A stretch of 64,000 bases of DNA from Georgfuchsia toluolica (GCF_907163265.1 NZ_CAJQUM010000001.1:1302001-1366000); one strand, 5' to 3'; numbered from the stretch's first letter, positions 37,360-46,199 are shown. Notes: a model not told the origin generated them from the sequence alone. Numbers and translations: made by a program.

Positions 37360-37606
37360 GATTGACAAAAGCGGATCCAATAAAGCCGCGATGGATGGGT
37401 TTCGAATCCTTCTACGCCGCTCGTCGCGTTCTGGTCGGACTCAAGTTGATGCACATGATCCGCAAAGTCAGATGATCGCCTCAAAAGGAGTGCAGTTTTC
37501 TTTCGCCGACCTGTTTCATACGCTAGCGGCCTGATTGCGCCTCGGAATAGCGCGTGCCTCACCAAGAAACGCCATTATCATTATTCGCCATCAACGCGAC
37601 AGAACC
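37360..37606 (+). pseudogene. IS6-family transposase C-terminal fragment, left copy
   Basis: From 37395 the plus strand encodes 'MGFESFYAARRVLVGLKLMH' and 'MIRK', then needs one extra base to continue 'QMIASKGVQFSFADLFHT' to the stop at 37534. These are the last 45 residues of an IS6-type transposase. The terminal repeat AACGCGACAGAACC is at 37593-37606. A second copy lies inverted at 40251-40568, so the bamB/bamC-like genes are enclosed. Confidence 0.78.
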
Positions 37607-37676
37607 ATTTTTTCAAGCTCCCGATAACCCCACCGGTCATGCAGTTGCAAATTCCCGGCAACAAGGTAAACTTGCC

Positions 37677-37694
37677 TGACTGAATAGTCATTCA
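37677..37694. promoter_or_regulatory. TetR-type operator D, TGACTGA-atag-TCATTCA
   Basis: One arm differs by one base from the common form. It lies within a larger perfect palindrome with 11-base arms (CCTGACTGAAT and ATTCAGTCAGG, 37675-37700), 37 bases before the bamB-like start. Confidence 0.65.
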
Positions 37695-37737
37695 GTCAGG
37701 TAAAGGCCGAGAGGCCGACGAACTTAGAGGAACGGAT

Positions 37738-39666
37738 ATGAGGTATGCTGAAACAGGGTTCAATTTGGAAGTCGATCTCACCCGGGGTACCTGTGAAAAG
37801 GTGGCGACCCAGCCCGATTTGGCCGAGTATTATTTGGGGGGGCAGGGATCGGCCGCAAAGCTGTTGTGGGATAGGGTACCAGCCGGGACTGACCCATTTT
37901 CGCCAGACAATCTGCTGATATTCAGCACCGGCCTACTGCATGGCACACCTCTTCCTGCCTGCAACCGCACGGCGGTGAACACCTTTTCACCACAGACTAA
38001 CCTGATGTCGCATTCGCTGTTCGGCGGCTTCTTCGGACCGGAGATGAAGTACGCCGGATACGACAAGATCATCATTCGCGGCAAGGCCCCGGACTTGGTC
38101 TATCTGTACATCAACAACGACAAGGTGGAAATCCGCGATGCCACGCATTTGCGCGGCAAGGGTTGCACCGAAACCGGCGACCTGTTGAAGAAGGAATTGA
38201 ACGACCCGCGGGTGCAGGTGGCGGCCATCGGCCTGGCCGGCGAGAACCGCGTCTATATGGCGTCGATCGATCACAACCACGCCAGCGCCGCCCGCGGTGT
38301 CGGCGTCATCATGGGTGACAAGCGGCTGAAAGCCATTGCCGTGCGCGGCACCAGGGCGGTCAATGTCGCCCGTCCCGCCGAACTGTTCGAGATGAGTCAG
38401 CGCATCCACCAGCAGATGATCGGTAGTTCGGGCTGTGGCGACTGGATGGCGGTCGACGAGGACGACAGCTTCCACCACAACCACTTCGCTTGGGGCAACG
38501 CGCGCACGCGGCGGCCCGGTTACTGGAACAAGGAGCTCCAGGACCGCTGGACCCGCTTGAAATACGACAACATGGACCGGCAGACGGGCTGCTACAACTG
38601 TCCGAAGAAATGCCGCAACGTCATCAAGATGCCCGGCCAGCAGCGCTTCGGCTACAAGTGCTTCGGCAAGGACACATATCACATGGCCGCCTTTCTGGAG
38701 CTCGACTTCAGCTACGAGATCCTCGGCATCGCCCAGGAGTATGGGGTGGACTCCTACTCGACGCCACAGGTCATGGCCTTTGCCCTCGAACTGCTCGAAG
38801 CCGGCATCCTGACGGATAAGGACTTCCCCGGCATGCCGGAGGATGTCAAGGGCAGGTTCTTCTATCTGCTCGAGAAAATCGTGCGCCGCGAAGGCATCGG
38901 CGACATCCTCGCCGACAGCGTTTCCCAAGCCGCAAAACGCATCGGCAACGGCGCCGAAGCCTTCGATCACAATACCACCAAGAAATTCGAACAGCTGCCG
39001 ATCAAGCTGGGCAAACTGAACCCCGCCTACTTCCTGATGATCGCCACCGGCGAGAAGATGAGCATCACCCAGATTGAGGGATCCTTTCCCCAGGATCCGC
39101 TGCCCACCCAGGAGCAGCGAGACGACTTCGTCAATAAATGGGAAGCGGTGCCGAACGAAAAATTCAAGGAATATTTCCGCAACTGGGTGAAGCGCAGTGA
39201 TATTTCCGACGAGGCGACCTGCGACATCGTCGACTGGAATGAAGCCATGCACTACATCGACGACTCACTGGGCTTTTGCGGCTTCGTCTCCTCCTTCCGC
39301 GGCCAGTTCGGAGGCAACGTGCCCTACCACATGAACAACATTCCCGAGGCCATCACTCTGGCCACCGGCAAGGCGATGGACAAGCCCAAACTGTGGAAGA
39401 ATTTCCAGCGCATCCGCACGCTGATCCGGGCCGTCAATGTACGCCGCGGGCTGCGCCGCAAGGACGAGCGTCCTCCCGAGGACCACTGGGCTGTGCGCGA
39501 CGAAAAGTACGAGCAGGAATTGTTGAGCAAGTATTATGCATTCAAGGGCTGGAACAGCGAGGGCATTCCCACCCGCAAGACGCTCGAAGAACTCGATCTG
39601 GCTTACATCGCCGACGACTTTGAAAAATGTGGGATACTGGCTCCCGCCGAAGGAGGTTCGCGATGA
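37738..39666 (+). CDS. bamB: BamB-like tungsten aldehyde:ferredoxin oxidoreductase-family protein (class II benzoyl-CoA reductase type)
   Basis: 642 residues. The whole protein matches, as far as I remember it, the BamB active-site subunit of class II benzoyl-CoA reductase: 'MRYAETGFNLEVDL', 'ACNRTAVNTFSPQTNLM', 'KYAGYDKIIIRGKAPDLVYL', 'WGNARTRR', 'TQIEGSFPQDP', 'YIDDSLGFCGF'. The likely [4Fe-4S] ligands are Cys285, Cys288, Cys292 ('CYNCPKKC') and Cys514. BamB reduces benzoyl-CoA to a cyclohexadienoyl-CoA at a W-bis-pterin; other family members oxidise alicyclic acyl-CoAs or aldehydes, so the reaction here is not certain. AGAGG precedes the ATG. Its stop overlaps the start of the bamC-like gene (ATGA). 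Confidence 0.85.
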   Translation: MRYAETGFNLEVDLTRGTCEKVATQPDLAEYYLGGQGSAAKLLWDRVPAGTDPFSPDNLLIFSTGLLHGTPLPACNRTAVNTFSPQTNLMSHSLFGGFFGPEMKYAGYDKIIIRGKAPDLVYLYINNDKVEIRDATHLRGKGCTETGDLLKKELNDPRVQVAAIGLAGENRVYMASIDHNHASAARGVGVIMGDKRLKAIAVRGTRAVNVARPAELFEMSQRIHQQMIGSSGCGDWMAVDEDDSFHHNHFAWGNARTRRPGYWNKELQDRWTRLKYDNMDRQTGCYNCPKKCRNVIKMPGQQRFGYKCFGKDTYHMAAFLELDFSYEILGIAQEYGVDSYSTPQVMAFALELLEAGILTDKDFPGMPEDVKGRFFYLLEKIVRREGIGDILADSVSQAAKRIGNGAEAFDHNTTKKFEQLPIKLGKLNPAYFLMIATGEKMSITQIEGSFPQDPLPTQEQRDDFVNKWEAVPNEKFKEYFRNWVKRSDISDEATCDIVDWNEAMHYIDDSLGFCGFVSSFRGQFGGNVPYHMNNIPEAITLATGKAMDKPKLWKNFQRIRTLIRAVNVRRGLRRKDERPPEDHWAVRDEKYEQELLSKYYAFKGWNSEGIPTRKTLEELDLAYIADDFEKCGILAPAEGGSR

Positions 39667-40208
39667 ATCTTGGGATGAAAATCATCCGCGAAATCCTGGT
39701 CGATGTCGACAAATGCACGGGTTGCCGCGCCTGCGAAATGGCCTGCTCGGCCTTCCACTCCAATCCCAAGTTCAGCAGCATCAATCCGGCCAAGGCGCGG
39801 ATACGGGTGGTGTCGAACGAGCTCACCGATGAATACGTGCCGATATTCGCCGGCAATCACACCAAGTCCGGCTGCGACGGTCGGCACGTCTATACCGTCG
39901 ATGGCAAGACCTACAGCGAGTGCAGCTTCTGCCGGGCTTCCTGCCCGACGCGGGATTATTTCATCGAGCCCGATTCCCGCTTCCCGCTGAAGTGCGACAT
40001 GTGCGAGAGCACGCCAGCGCTGAAGCAGCCTTGGTGCGTCGAAGTCTGTGGCGAGCACGCGCTAGTCTATAGCGAACGCGAAGTGCCGCGCGAGCAGGCG
40101 GCGCAGGAACCGCTCGGACAACTTGAGATCGGTTTGCAAACGCTGATGAAGCAGCACGGGATGGAGGCGGTCATCGCCCGGCTGAAGCAGATAGTCAAGG
40201 AGAAATAA
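39663..40208 (+). CDS. bamC: BamC-like iron-sulfur electron-transfer subunit
   Basis: 181 residues; the ATG at 39663 overlaps the bamB-like stop by four bases and has AAGGAGG at ideal distance inside that gene. Twelve cysteines are seen: 'CTGCRACEMAC' (18, 21, 24, 28), a single Cys in 'KSGCDG', 'CSFCRASCP', 'CDMC' and 'PWCVEVC', enough for three [4Fe-4S] clusters. The start 'VDVDKCTGCRACEMACSAFH' is typical of BamC. It would carry electrons to or from the BamB-like subunit. The C-terminal 40 residues form a charged helix. The rest of the Geobacter Bam complex (bamD-I) is not in the window. Confidence 0.85.
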   Translation: MNLGMKIIREILVDVDKCTGCRACEMACSAFHSNPKFSSINPAKARIRVVSNELTDEYVPIFAGNHTKSGCDGRHVYTVDGKTYSECSFCRASCPTRDYFIEPDSRFPLKCDMCESTPALKQPWCVEVCGEHALVYSEREVPREQAAQEPLGQLEIGLQTLMKQHGMEAVIARLKQIVKEK

Positions 40209-40593
40209 GCAGAAACCATCTTTTAGGCTCGCTGTTGCTGACGAGACGCGGTTCTGTCGCGTTAATGGCGAATAATGACAACGGTGTTTCTTGGTGAGAC
40301 ACGCGCTATTCCGTGGCGCAATCTGGCCACGAGCGCATGAAAACAGGCCGGCGAAAGAAAGCTGCACTCCTTTCGCAACGATCATCTGACCATTGCGGAT
40401 CATGCGCATCAACTCAAGTCCGGCCAGAACATGACGAGCGGCATAGCAGGATTTGAAACCCATCATGCGTTTGGTGATCCGTTTCACCGCTCGGCGGTCC
40501 TGCTCGATGATGCTATTGAAATACTTGCTCTGACTTTCAGTGGCAAGTTGTTCAAGGCATTTTGGCAATCACATTGAATAATAAGGAATCAAA
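40209..40593. mobile_element. IS6-type debris between bamC-like gene and the fused hydratase/dehydrogenase gene
   Basis: About 385 bases containing the right, inverted IS6 fragment. The leader of the next gene begins within 25 bases of the end of this debris, so its original promoter was probably removed; no TetR-type operator is found here. Confidence 0.6.
40251..40568 (-). pseudogene. IS6-family transposase C-terminal fragment, right inverted copy
   Basis: The minus strand from 40568 encodes 'LATESQSKYFNSIIEQDRRA', 'VKRITKRMMGFKSCYAARHV' and 'LAGLELMRMIRNGQMIVAKG', the end of an IS6-type transposase with the last DDE Glu region visible. The terminal repeat GGTTCTGTCGCGTT is at 40251-40264. 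About 50 bases inside the end match the left copy (37560-37606) in inverted order at roughly 90 percent by eye. Confidence 0.78.
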
Positions 40594-42672
40594 ATGAGCG
40601 CAACATATGAAGTCGAAAACAGAACTGCCGTCATTACCTTGAACAACCCCCCGGTTAACGGTCTTAGCCACGCTACGCGCGCGGGCATTGTCGACGGCCT
40701 GAAAATGGCTATGGCCGACAAGATAGTCAATTCGGTGGTAATCACCGGAGCGGGCCATGCCTTTTCCGGCGGCGCTGACGTCAGGGAATTCAACACCCCT
40801 AAGAGCTTTGCCGAACCAACGCTGCACATGGTCATTGCTGCGCTCGAAGATGCCCAAAAGCCGGTGGTCGCCGCCGTGCATTCCACCGCCATGGGCGGAG
40901 GCCTGGAGTTGGCCCTTGCCTGCCATTACCGGGTGGCTACCGCCGGTGCGCAGATCGCAATGCCCGAAGTAAAGCTAGGCATCGTGCCAGGCGCCGGTGG
41001 CACGCAACGCCTGCCGCGCCTGGTTGGTGTGGAAACTGCTCTCAACATGATCGTTTCAGGAAATTCGGTGCTGTCGGAAGATCTTGCCGGCACCAGGCTC
41101 TTCGACCAGATGATCGAAGGTGATCTGATGGCAGGCGCAATTGCATTTGCGGACAAAGTGGCTGATGTGCGGCCGCTGCCCAAGGTGCGCGATATCAAGA
41201 TCGACTGTCCCAACTACGAAACTTTCTTTCAGCAGGCGCGCATTACTGTCAGCGTGCAATCGGCGAACTTCCCGGCGCCGGAAAAGTGCGTCGACTGCGT
41301 GGCCGCCTCGGTCAGCATGAAATTCGAGGACGGAATGAAGGTCGAGCGCGAAAATTTCCTTGCTTTGTTACAAACCACTGAAAGCAAGGCCCTGCGGCAT
41401 GCTTTTTTTGGCGAGCGCGCAGCCGGCAAGATTCCCGATGTGCCGGACGACACGCCGAAACGGCCGATTAAATCGGCTGCCATCATCGGCGCCGGTACCA
41501 TGGGTGGGGGCATCGCCATGAACTTCGCTAATGCCGGCATTCCGGTCATGCTGGTGGAAATGAAGCCGGAAGCGCTGGACAAGGGCTTGGCCGCAATACG
41601 CAAGAACTACGAGAACACTCTGAAAAAAGGCAAGCTCACGCAACAGAAGTTCGACGAACGGGTCGGCCTGATCAGGGGCACCCTGTCCTATGACGACATC
41701 AAGAACGCCGATATCGTGATTGAAGCAGTGTTCGAGGAGATGGGTGTAAAGGAAAAGGTATTCAGGAAATTAGATGAGGTGATGAAGCCCGGTGCCATCC
41801 TCTCCTCCAACACTTCGTCTCTCGACCTGAACAAGATTGCTGACTTTACCAAGCGGCCTCAGGACGTGATTGGCCTCCATTTTTTCAGTCCGGCGAATGT
41901 GATGAAGCTGGTGGAAATCGTGCGTGGCGAAAAGACCGCCAATGACGTGCTCGCCACCACCATGGCATTGTTGAAGAAAATCAAGAAAACCGGAGTGGTT
42001 TCAGGCGTGTGCGACGGTTTTATTGGCAATCGTATGCTCGATATGTACACACGCCAGGCGGCCTTCCTGCTGGAGGAAGGATGCCTGCCGGAACAGGTGG
42101 ATAAGGCGATCGAGAAATACGGTTTCGCCATGGGGCCTTTCCGCATGGGCGATCTCGCGGGTGTCGACGTCAGTTGGGCCATACGCAAACGTCGTATCGC
42201 CGAGCGCCCGGATATGGAATACTCCAAGATCGGCGATCTGCTTTACGAGAAAGGCCGCTACGGGCAGAAAAATGGCGGTGGTTGGTACGATTACAAACCA
42301 GGTGATCGCACGCCCATTCCTTCGCTACTTGTGAGCGAGATGATCATCAATCATTCCAAGGATATTGGCGTAGAACGACGCAAGATCAGCGACCAGGAAA
42401 TTGTCGAGCGGCTTATCTACGCACTGGTAAATGAAGCCGCCTATCTGCTTGAGGAAGGCATTGCGCAAAGAGCTTCGGATGTGGATATCGTGTATCTCAC
42501 CGGTTATGGCTTCCCCCGGCATCGCGGTGGCCCGATGTTCTATGCGGATACTGTCGGTCTGTCGAACGTAGTCGTGGCCATGGGGAAATACGCCCTTGGC
42601 CGTCACGGCGGGTTCTGGAAGCCAGCGCCGTTACTGGCCAAACTGGCAGCCGAAGGCAAGACATTTAATTGA
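40594..42672 (+). CDS. fused enoyl-CoA hydratase / 3-hydroxyacyl-CoA dehydrogenase
   Basis: 692 residues, FadJ/FadB-like. The N-terminal crotonase domain keeps both catalytic Glu (Glu105 in 'MGGGLELALACHYR', Glu125 in 'IAMPEVKLGIVPGAGGTQRL'). The dehydrogenase begins near 292 with NAD motif 'IIGAGTMGGGIAMNFANAG' (GxGxxG at 299-304), then 'ADIVIEAVFEEMGVKEKVF' and 'GLHFFSPANVMKLVEIVRG', and two C-terminal helical domains. It performs hydration and oxidation of an acyl-CoA. It lies just beyond the IS6 debris and does not have the TetR operator; AAGGAA precedes the ATG. Confidence 0.93.
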   Translation: MSATYEVENRTAVITLNNPPVNGLSHATRAGIVDGLKMAMADKIVNSVVITGAGHAFSGGADVREFNTPKSFAEPTLHMVIAALEDAQKPVVAAVHSTAMGGGLELALACHYRVATAGAQIAMPEVKLGIVPGAGGTQRLPRLVGVETALNMIVSGNSVLSEDLAGTRLFDQMIEGDLMAGAIAFADKVADVRPLPKVRDIKIDCPNYETFFQQARITVSVQSANFPAPEKCVDCVAASVSMKFEDGMKVERENFLALLQTTESKALRHAFFGERAAGKIPDVPDDTPKRPIKSAAIIGAGTMGGGIAMNFANAGIPVMLVEMKPEALDKGLAAIRKNYENTLKKGKLTQQKFDERVGLIRGTLSYDDIKNADIVIEAVFEEMGVKEKVFRKLDEVMKPGAILSSNTSSLDLNKIADFTKRPQDVIGLHFFSPANVMKLVEIVRGEKTANDVLATTMALLKKIKKTGVVSGVCDGFIGNRMLDMYTRQAAFLLEEGCLPEQVDKAIEKYGFAMGPFRMGDLAGVDVSWAIRKRRIAERPDMEYSKIGDLLYEKGRYGQKNGGGWYDYKPGDRTPIPSLLVSEMIINHSKDIGVERRKISDQEIVERLIYALVNEAAYLLEEGIAQRASDVDIVYLTGYGFPRHRGGPMFYADTVGLSNVVVAMGKYALGRHGGFWKPAPLLAKLAAEGKTFN

Positions 42673-43079
42673 GCAACAAAGTCAGTTGCGGAATTTCGGC
42701 GAGCTTGTGCTGTATTGGAGATAGTCTTCGCCGAACAAAGCGCTGAAATGAACTGATGATGGTAAAGCGGGTCGGGGCTTCCAAGGTAAATCTGGAATGG
42801 CTCTTCCGGACCGGATGAGCCTGACGGGATGAGCCTTGGAGAGGTGAAATAGTCACGCTGAAAGTCACGCAATCTTGCTTTTGTTAGTGGTGACTATCTG
42901 CGAAACCTAGTGTTGGTGGCGCGCCCGAGAGGATGAATCTGGGCACTGGAAAGAATGTGTGTTTTTACTATGATTTGTATTTCCAACAAGATTGGAACCT
43001 TTGATGTAACAAATGACATCAGATAGGTTCTTGCCGGAATCTACAGCCATTACATTCCTCGGCCCGCACCCCGGCTTGT
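42673..43079. other. gene-free stretch with a tRNA-3'-end-like sequence
   Basis: About 400 bases between two convergent genes. No gene was found. GGATGAGCC occurs twice close together near 42.8 kb. The only striking feature is the tRNA-Arg-like piece at 42917-42940. Confidence 0.45.
42917..42940 (-). other. candidate left attachment site: diverged tRNA-Arg 3' end
   Basis: TGGCGCGCCCG at 42917-42927 is identical to 50062-50072, the CCA and acceptor end of tRNA-Arg(ACG), and the next bases (AGAGGATGAATCT) resemble a T arm in the same position and orientation, with one base shifted. No other tRNA parts follow. This could be the left end of the integrated element, or chance in GC-rich DNA. Confidence 0.35.
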
Positions 43080-46000
43080 TTATTTTCCAATCAAAGTCGT
43101 CATTTCTTCCAGTGGAATGGGTTTGCTGTAAAGATAGCCTTGCATCTTGTCACACCGTAACATGCGCAACTTACTCGCTTGCTCCTCCATATCCACGCCT
43201 TCCGCTACAACCAGCAGTCCAAGCGAATGTGCCAGCGAAATGATGCTTGAGACCAAGGTCATGGTATTCGGTTCTTGCAACATGGTGATGATGAAGGAAC
43301 GGTCGATCTTGAGCTCTCTCACTGGCAATTTGACCAGATACGCCATCGATGAATATCCGGTGCCAAAGTCGTCAATGGAGATACTCAGTCCCATGTCCCG
43401 GATCGCATTCAGTTTGCCGATGTTGCCTTCTATATCTTCCATGATCAGGCTCTCGGTGATCTCTAGGTCGATACCCGGTGGCGAGGGACCCAAGGACAGT
43501 GATTGCCGAACTACCTCGACGAAATTCTTCTGGCGTAACTGAATCGCCGACACGTTGACCGCAATACGCGGCGCCGCCAAGCCTGCTTCCAGCCAGTGGT
43601 TGTGATCTTTTGTTGCTTGGCGTAGCGCCCATGCACCCACATCCAGAATCAAGCCGGTCTCCTCCAACAACGGGATGAACTGATTAGGTGGCACTAGGCC
43701 GGTTCTGGGGTCGTTCCAGCGGATCAGCGCTTCCACCCCTGCGATATGTCCCGTCTGGCTTTCCACTTTGGGCTGATAGTGGAGCACGAATTCCTCCCGT
43801 TCCAGCGCGTGCCGCAGATTGTTCTCTAGAGTGAGCCGTTCGGTGACCCGATCATTCATCTGCTGGGTGTAAAAAAGATACCTGTCGCCGCTGTTTTTCG
43901 CCTTCTTGAGTGCAGCTTCGGCATTCCTGAACAAAGTCTCAGCGTTATAACCATCGTCGGGATAAAGGGCAATCCCGAATTTAGCTACTATATTGAGTTC
44001 GGTGCTTTCTATCTGAAATGAATCTGCAAAGCAGTGGTGCGCTCGATCTTCAATGATCCGTGCCACCTGTTCTGCACCCTGCACGACCGGCATTACCAGC
44101 GCAAAGTGATCGCCGCCAAGGTGGGCCACCTCCTCCGGGTCGCCAGCACAATCGGCAAGACGCTTGGCCAGTTGTTTGAGCAGCGCATTCCCTGCCTGTC
44201 GGCCGAGTGCATCGTTAACCGTCTTGAACCGTTCCACATCAAGTAGCACTAGCGCAACACGCTGCTTCTTGCTGCTCGACGTATGCACGTACTGCGCCAG
44301 ACGCTCGTGGAACAATGTTGCATTGGCGAGGCCGGTGAGCTGATCGTAATAGGCAAGGTAATTGAGCTTGTCCGCCCTGTCGAGGTGATCGAGCGCAAAA
44401 GCGATGTCGCTCGACATTTCAACCAATAGCTTCAATTCTCCCGCATCGAAGACATCTGTCTCGCGGGCGCGCAGCCCCAAAACGCCCACGGCCTGGTTCG
44501 CAATTACCAGTGGCAATATGCATAATGAATTGACTCCGGCACTGTCGGATGCCTCCCTAAGGGATAACGGCAACCCGTGCTCGACGTCGTTCACAATCAG
44601 AGGTTGCCGTTTCACCAATATCCGGTCCCGGATGCCCTCCGCCTCAGGGATGGTCTCGTTGGCCACCTTCTTCAGAATTTCCAGCAGAGTCTCCAGATTT
44701 CGTGCATCAATATTGCTGGAAGCCACCAGATGAGGTTCGTTCGAATCGGGATCCAGTATGGCGATGTAAGCCGCCGCAAATTGCCCTACCTCGACCGCAA
44801 TTCGGCAAGCCTCACGAAAGAGTGTGTCCCGGTCGCGCACGCGAACGATTAATGAGTTGATGCCGCTCAGGACCGCATACACGCGATTGAAGTGCCGCAA
44901 TCGTTGCTCGGCTTCCTTGCTCGCGGTGATGTCCGTAGATATCCCGCATAGACCCGATATGATCTTGCGCTCGGCATCGGCGTATATCGGTGTTTTCATT
45001 TCCCTATGTACATGGCGTATATTATGCGCATCGAGAATCTCGATTTCTTCGTCCGTGCTTTCTCCTGCCAATACGCGTTTTTCGGTTGCTTGCAATTTCT
45101 TTAAAATATCTGGTTTGAGAAAACGGCTAGCGTCACTCCCCACTAGTTCTTCCGCTGAACAATTGTGTAACTTCAGAGCTTGCTTGTTAGCATAGGTATA
45201 GCGGGAGTTTGTATCTTTTATGTAAACAGGTGAGGGCACTTGGTCAAGCGCGTTACGTAGGCGCTGCTCGTTTGCCAACACGGCTTTGATAGCGGCAGTC
45301 CGTTGGTCAACCAGAGTCTCTAAATTTAGTGCGCGATATTTGGCTTCAAGCAGCAACTTCACTATGTAGCTTAATAAAAAACTCAGCAGAACCCCTAAGG
45401 AGATTTTTAAACTAAGCATGTACGGATCATCCCATCCTTTAACTGGCGATAGGCTTAATATCCAATTGGCATTTTGAAGGGCTACTATGGCATGTTCAGG
45501 GTCTATTGGGGAAACAGTAGATTTGGCGATTGTCTGTTTTTGCCCGGTATTGGGATTAATGCGCCAAAGTTCATAGGCAATGCCGTCCTCAACTAGGCTG
45601 GACAGCCTTGATGGAGCGAGAGCTTCCGGGAATCTGACAATTGCGTTGGTAAATCCCCAGAAATACCTCTTGCTGTCAGCATCCTTTCTTTCAAGAAAAA
45701 CCGGGAAGCGGCCAACCATTCCCACACCCCCCTCTTTCAGGTTCAGCGGTCCCGCGAGCGTCAGTTTCGCGGTATCACGAGCTAATAGGGCTTCCTTTTT
45801 CTGTAAAGGATCCTTGAATTGTTCAAAACCGAGTATGTGTTCATTTCCGGCAAGTGGTGCTATTTGAGTGACGACTCCGCCAGGCGACAGAACTAACTCA
45901 GTTAGACCTGGATACAAATGCAGCATCTCGCCGGCCACATGCTCAAAGTTGTGGATCGTCCCGTTCCCCTGTTTTACTAGTGCCGCCAAAGCGTACGTGA

Positions 46001-46199
46001 CGGACATTACACTACTTAAAGTGCTCTCTATGGCTTGCGAATGGTCTTGTGCAATAACCATAATCTGACTGCGGTAGCCTTGCAGGCGATTGACTTCGGA
46101 GCGCCAGATCACAATTCCAGAAGCCATTGTGGAAATGACAAAAACGATAGCGGCAATGCTGAGGGGGCGGACTGAACTGAAGAAATGTCTGTTACTCAT
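43080..46199 (-). CDS. membrane CHASE-PAS-GAF-GGDEF-EAL protein, probable c-di-GMP phosphodiesterase
   Basis: 1039 residues. Transmembrane helices at about 11-31 and 262-284 enclose a periplasmic CHASE-like sensor; then come PAS (about 310-430), GAF (about 440-605), GGDEF (about 610-775) and EAL (about 790-1030) domains. The cyclase motif is 'GGDHF' at 695-699, so the essential Glu is His and cyclase activity is unlikely. The EAL domain looks complete: 'EALIRW' (823), 'NVSAIQLR', 'EITESLIMED', 'IDDFGTGYSS', 'KIDRSFI', 'VAEGVD'. It should hydrolyse c-di-GMP. GGAGG lies five bases before the ATG. It may be cargo of the adjoining element. Confidence 0.92.
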   Translation of the reverse strand: MSNRHFFSSVRPLSIAAIVFVISTMASGIVIWRSEVNRLQGYRSQIMVIAQDHSQAIESTLSSVMSVTYALAALVKQGNGTIHNFEHVAGEMLHLYPGLTELVLSPGGVVTQIAPLAGNEHILGFEQFKDPLQKKEALLARDTAKLTLAGPLNLKEGGVGMVGRFPVFLERKDADSKRYFWGFTNAIVRFPEALAPSRLSSLVEDGIAYELWRINPNTGQKQTIAKSTVSPIDPEHAIVALQNANWILSLSPVKGWDDPYMLSLKISLGVLLSFLLSYIVKLLLEAKYRALNLETLVDQRTAAIKAVLANEQRLRNALDQVPSPVYIKDTNSRYTYANKQALKLHNCSAEELVGSDASRFLKPDILKKLQATEKRVLAGESTDEEIEILDAHNIRHVHREMKTPIYADAERKIISGLCGISTDITASKEAEQRLRHFNRVYAVLSGINSLIVRVRDRDTLFREACRIAVEVGQFAAAYIAILDPDSNEPHLVASSNIDARNLETLLEILKKVANETIPEAEGIRDRILVKRQPLIVNDVEHGLPLSLREASDSAGVNSLCILPLVIANQAVGVLGLRARETDVFDAGELKLLVEMSSDIAFALDHLDRADKLNYLAYYDQLTGLANATLFHERLAQYVHTSSSKKQRVALVLLDVERFKTVNDALGRQAGNALLKQLAKRLADCAGDPEEVAHLGGDHFALVMPVVQGAEQVARIIEDRAHHCFADSFQIESTELNIVAKFGIALYPDDGYNAETLFRNAEAALKKAKNSGDRYLFYTQQMNDRVTERLTLENNLRHALEREEFVLHYQPKVESQTGHIAGVEALIRWNDPRTGLVPPNQFIPLLEETGLILDVGAWALRQATKDHNHWLEAGLAAPRIAVNVSAIQLRQKNFVEVVRQSLSLGPSPPGIDLEITESLIMEDIEGNIGKLNAIRDMGLSISIDDFGTGYSSMAYLVKLPVRELKIDRSFIITMLQEPNTMTLVSSIISLAHSLGLLVVAEGVDMEEQASKLRMLRCDKMQGYLYSKPIPLEEMTTLIGK

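Larger units (their letters stand above)
37146..37737. mobile_element. insertion-sequence debris between the two halves of the island
   Basis: About 590 bases that hold an ISAs1 transposase fragment (minus strand, 37153-37325), an IS6-family transposase fragment (plus strand, about 37360-37606) and then the promoter region of the bamB-like gene with operator D. No intact gene. Confidence 0.7.

Noticed and set aside
37675-37700. 26-base perfect palindrome considered as a terminator
   Set aside because: Not followed by a T-run, placed just before a gene start, and it contains the operator pattern shared with three other sites.
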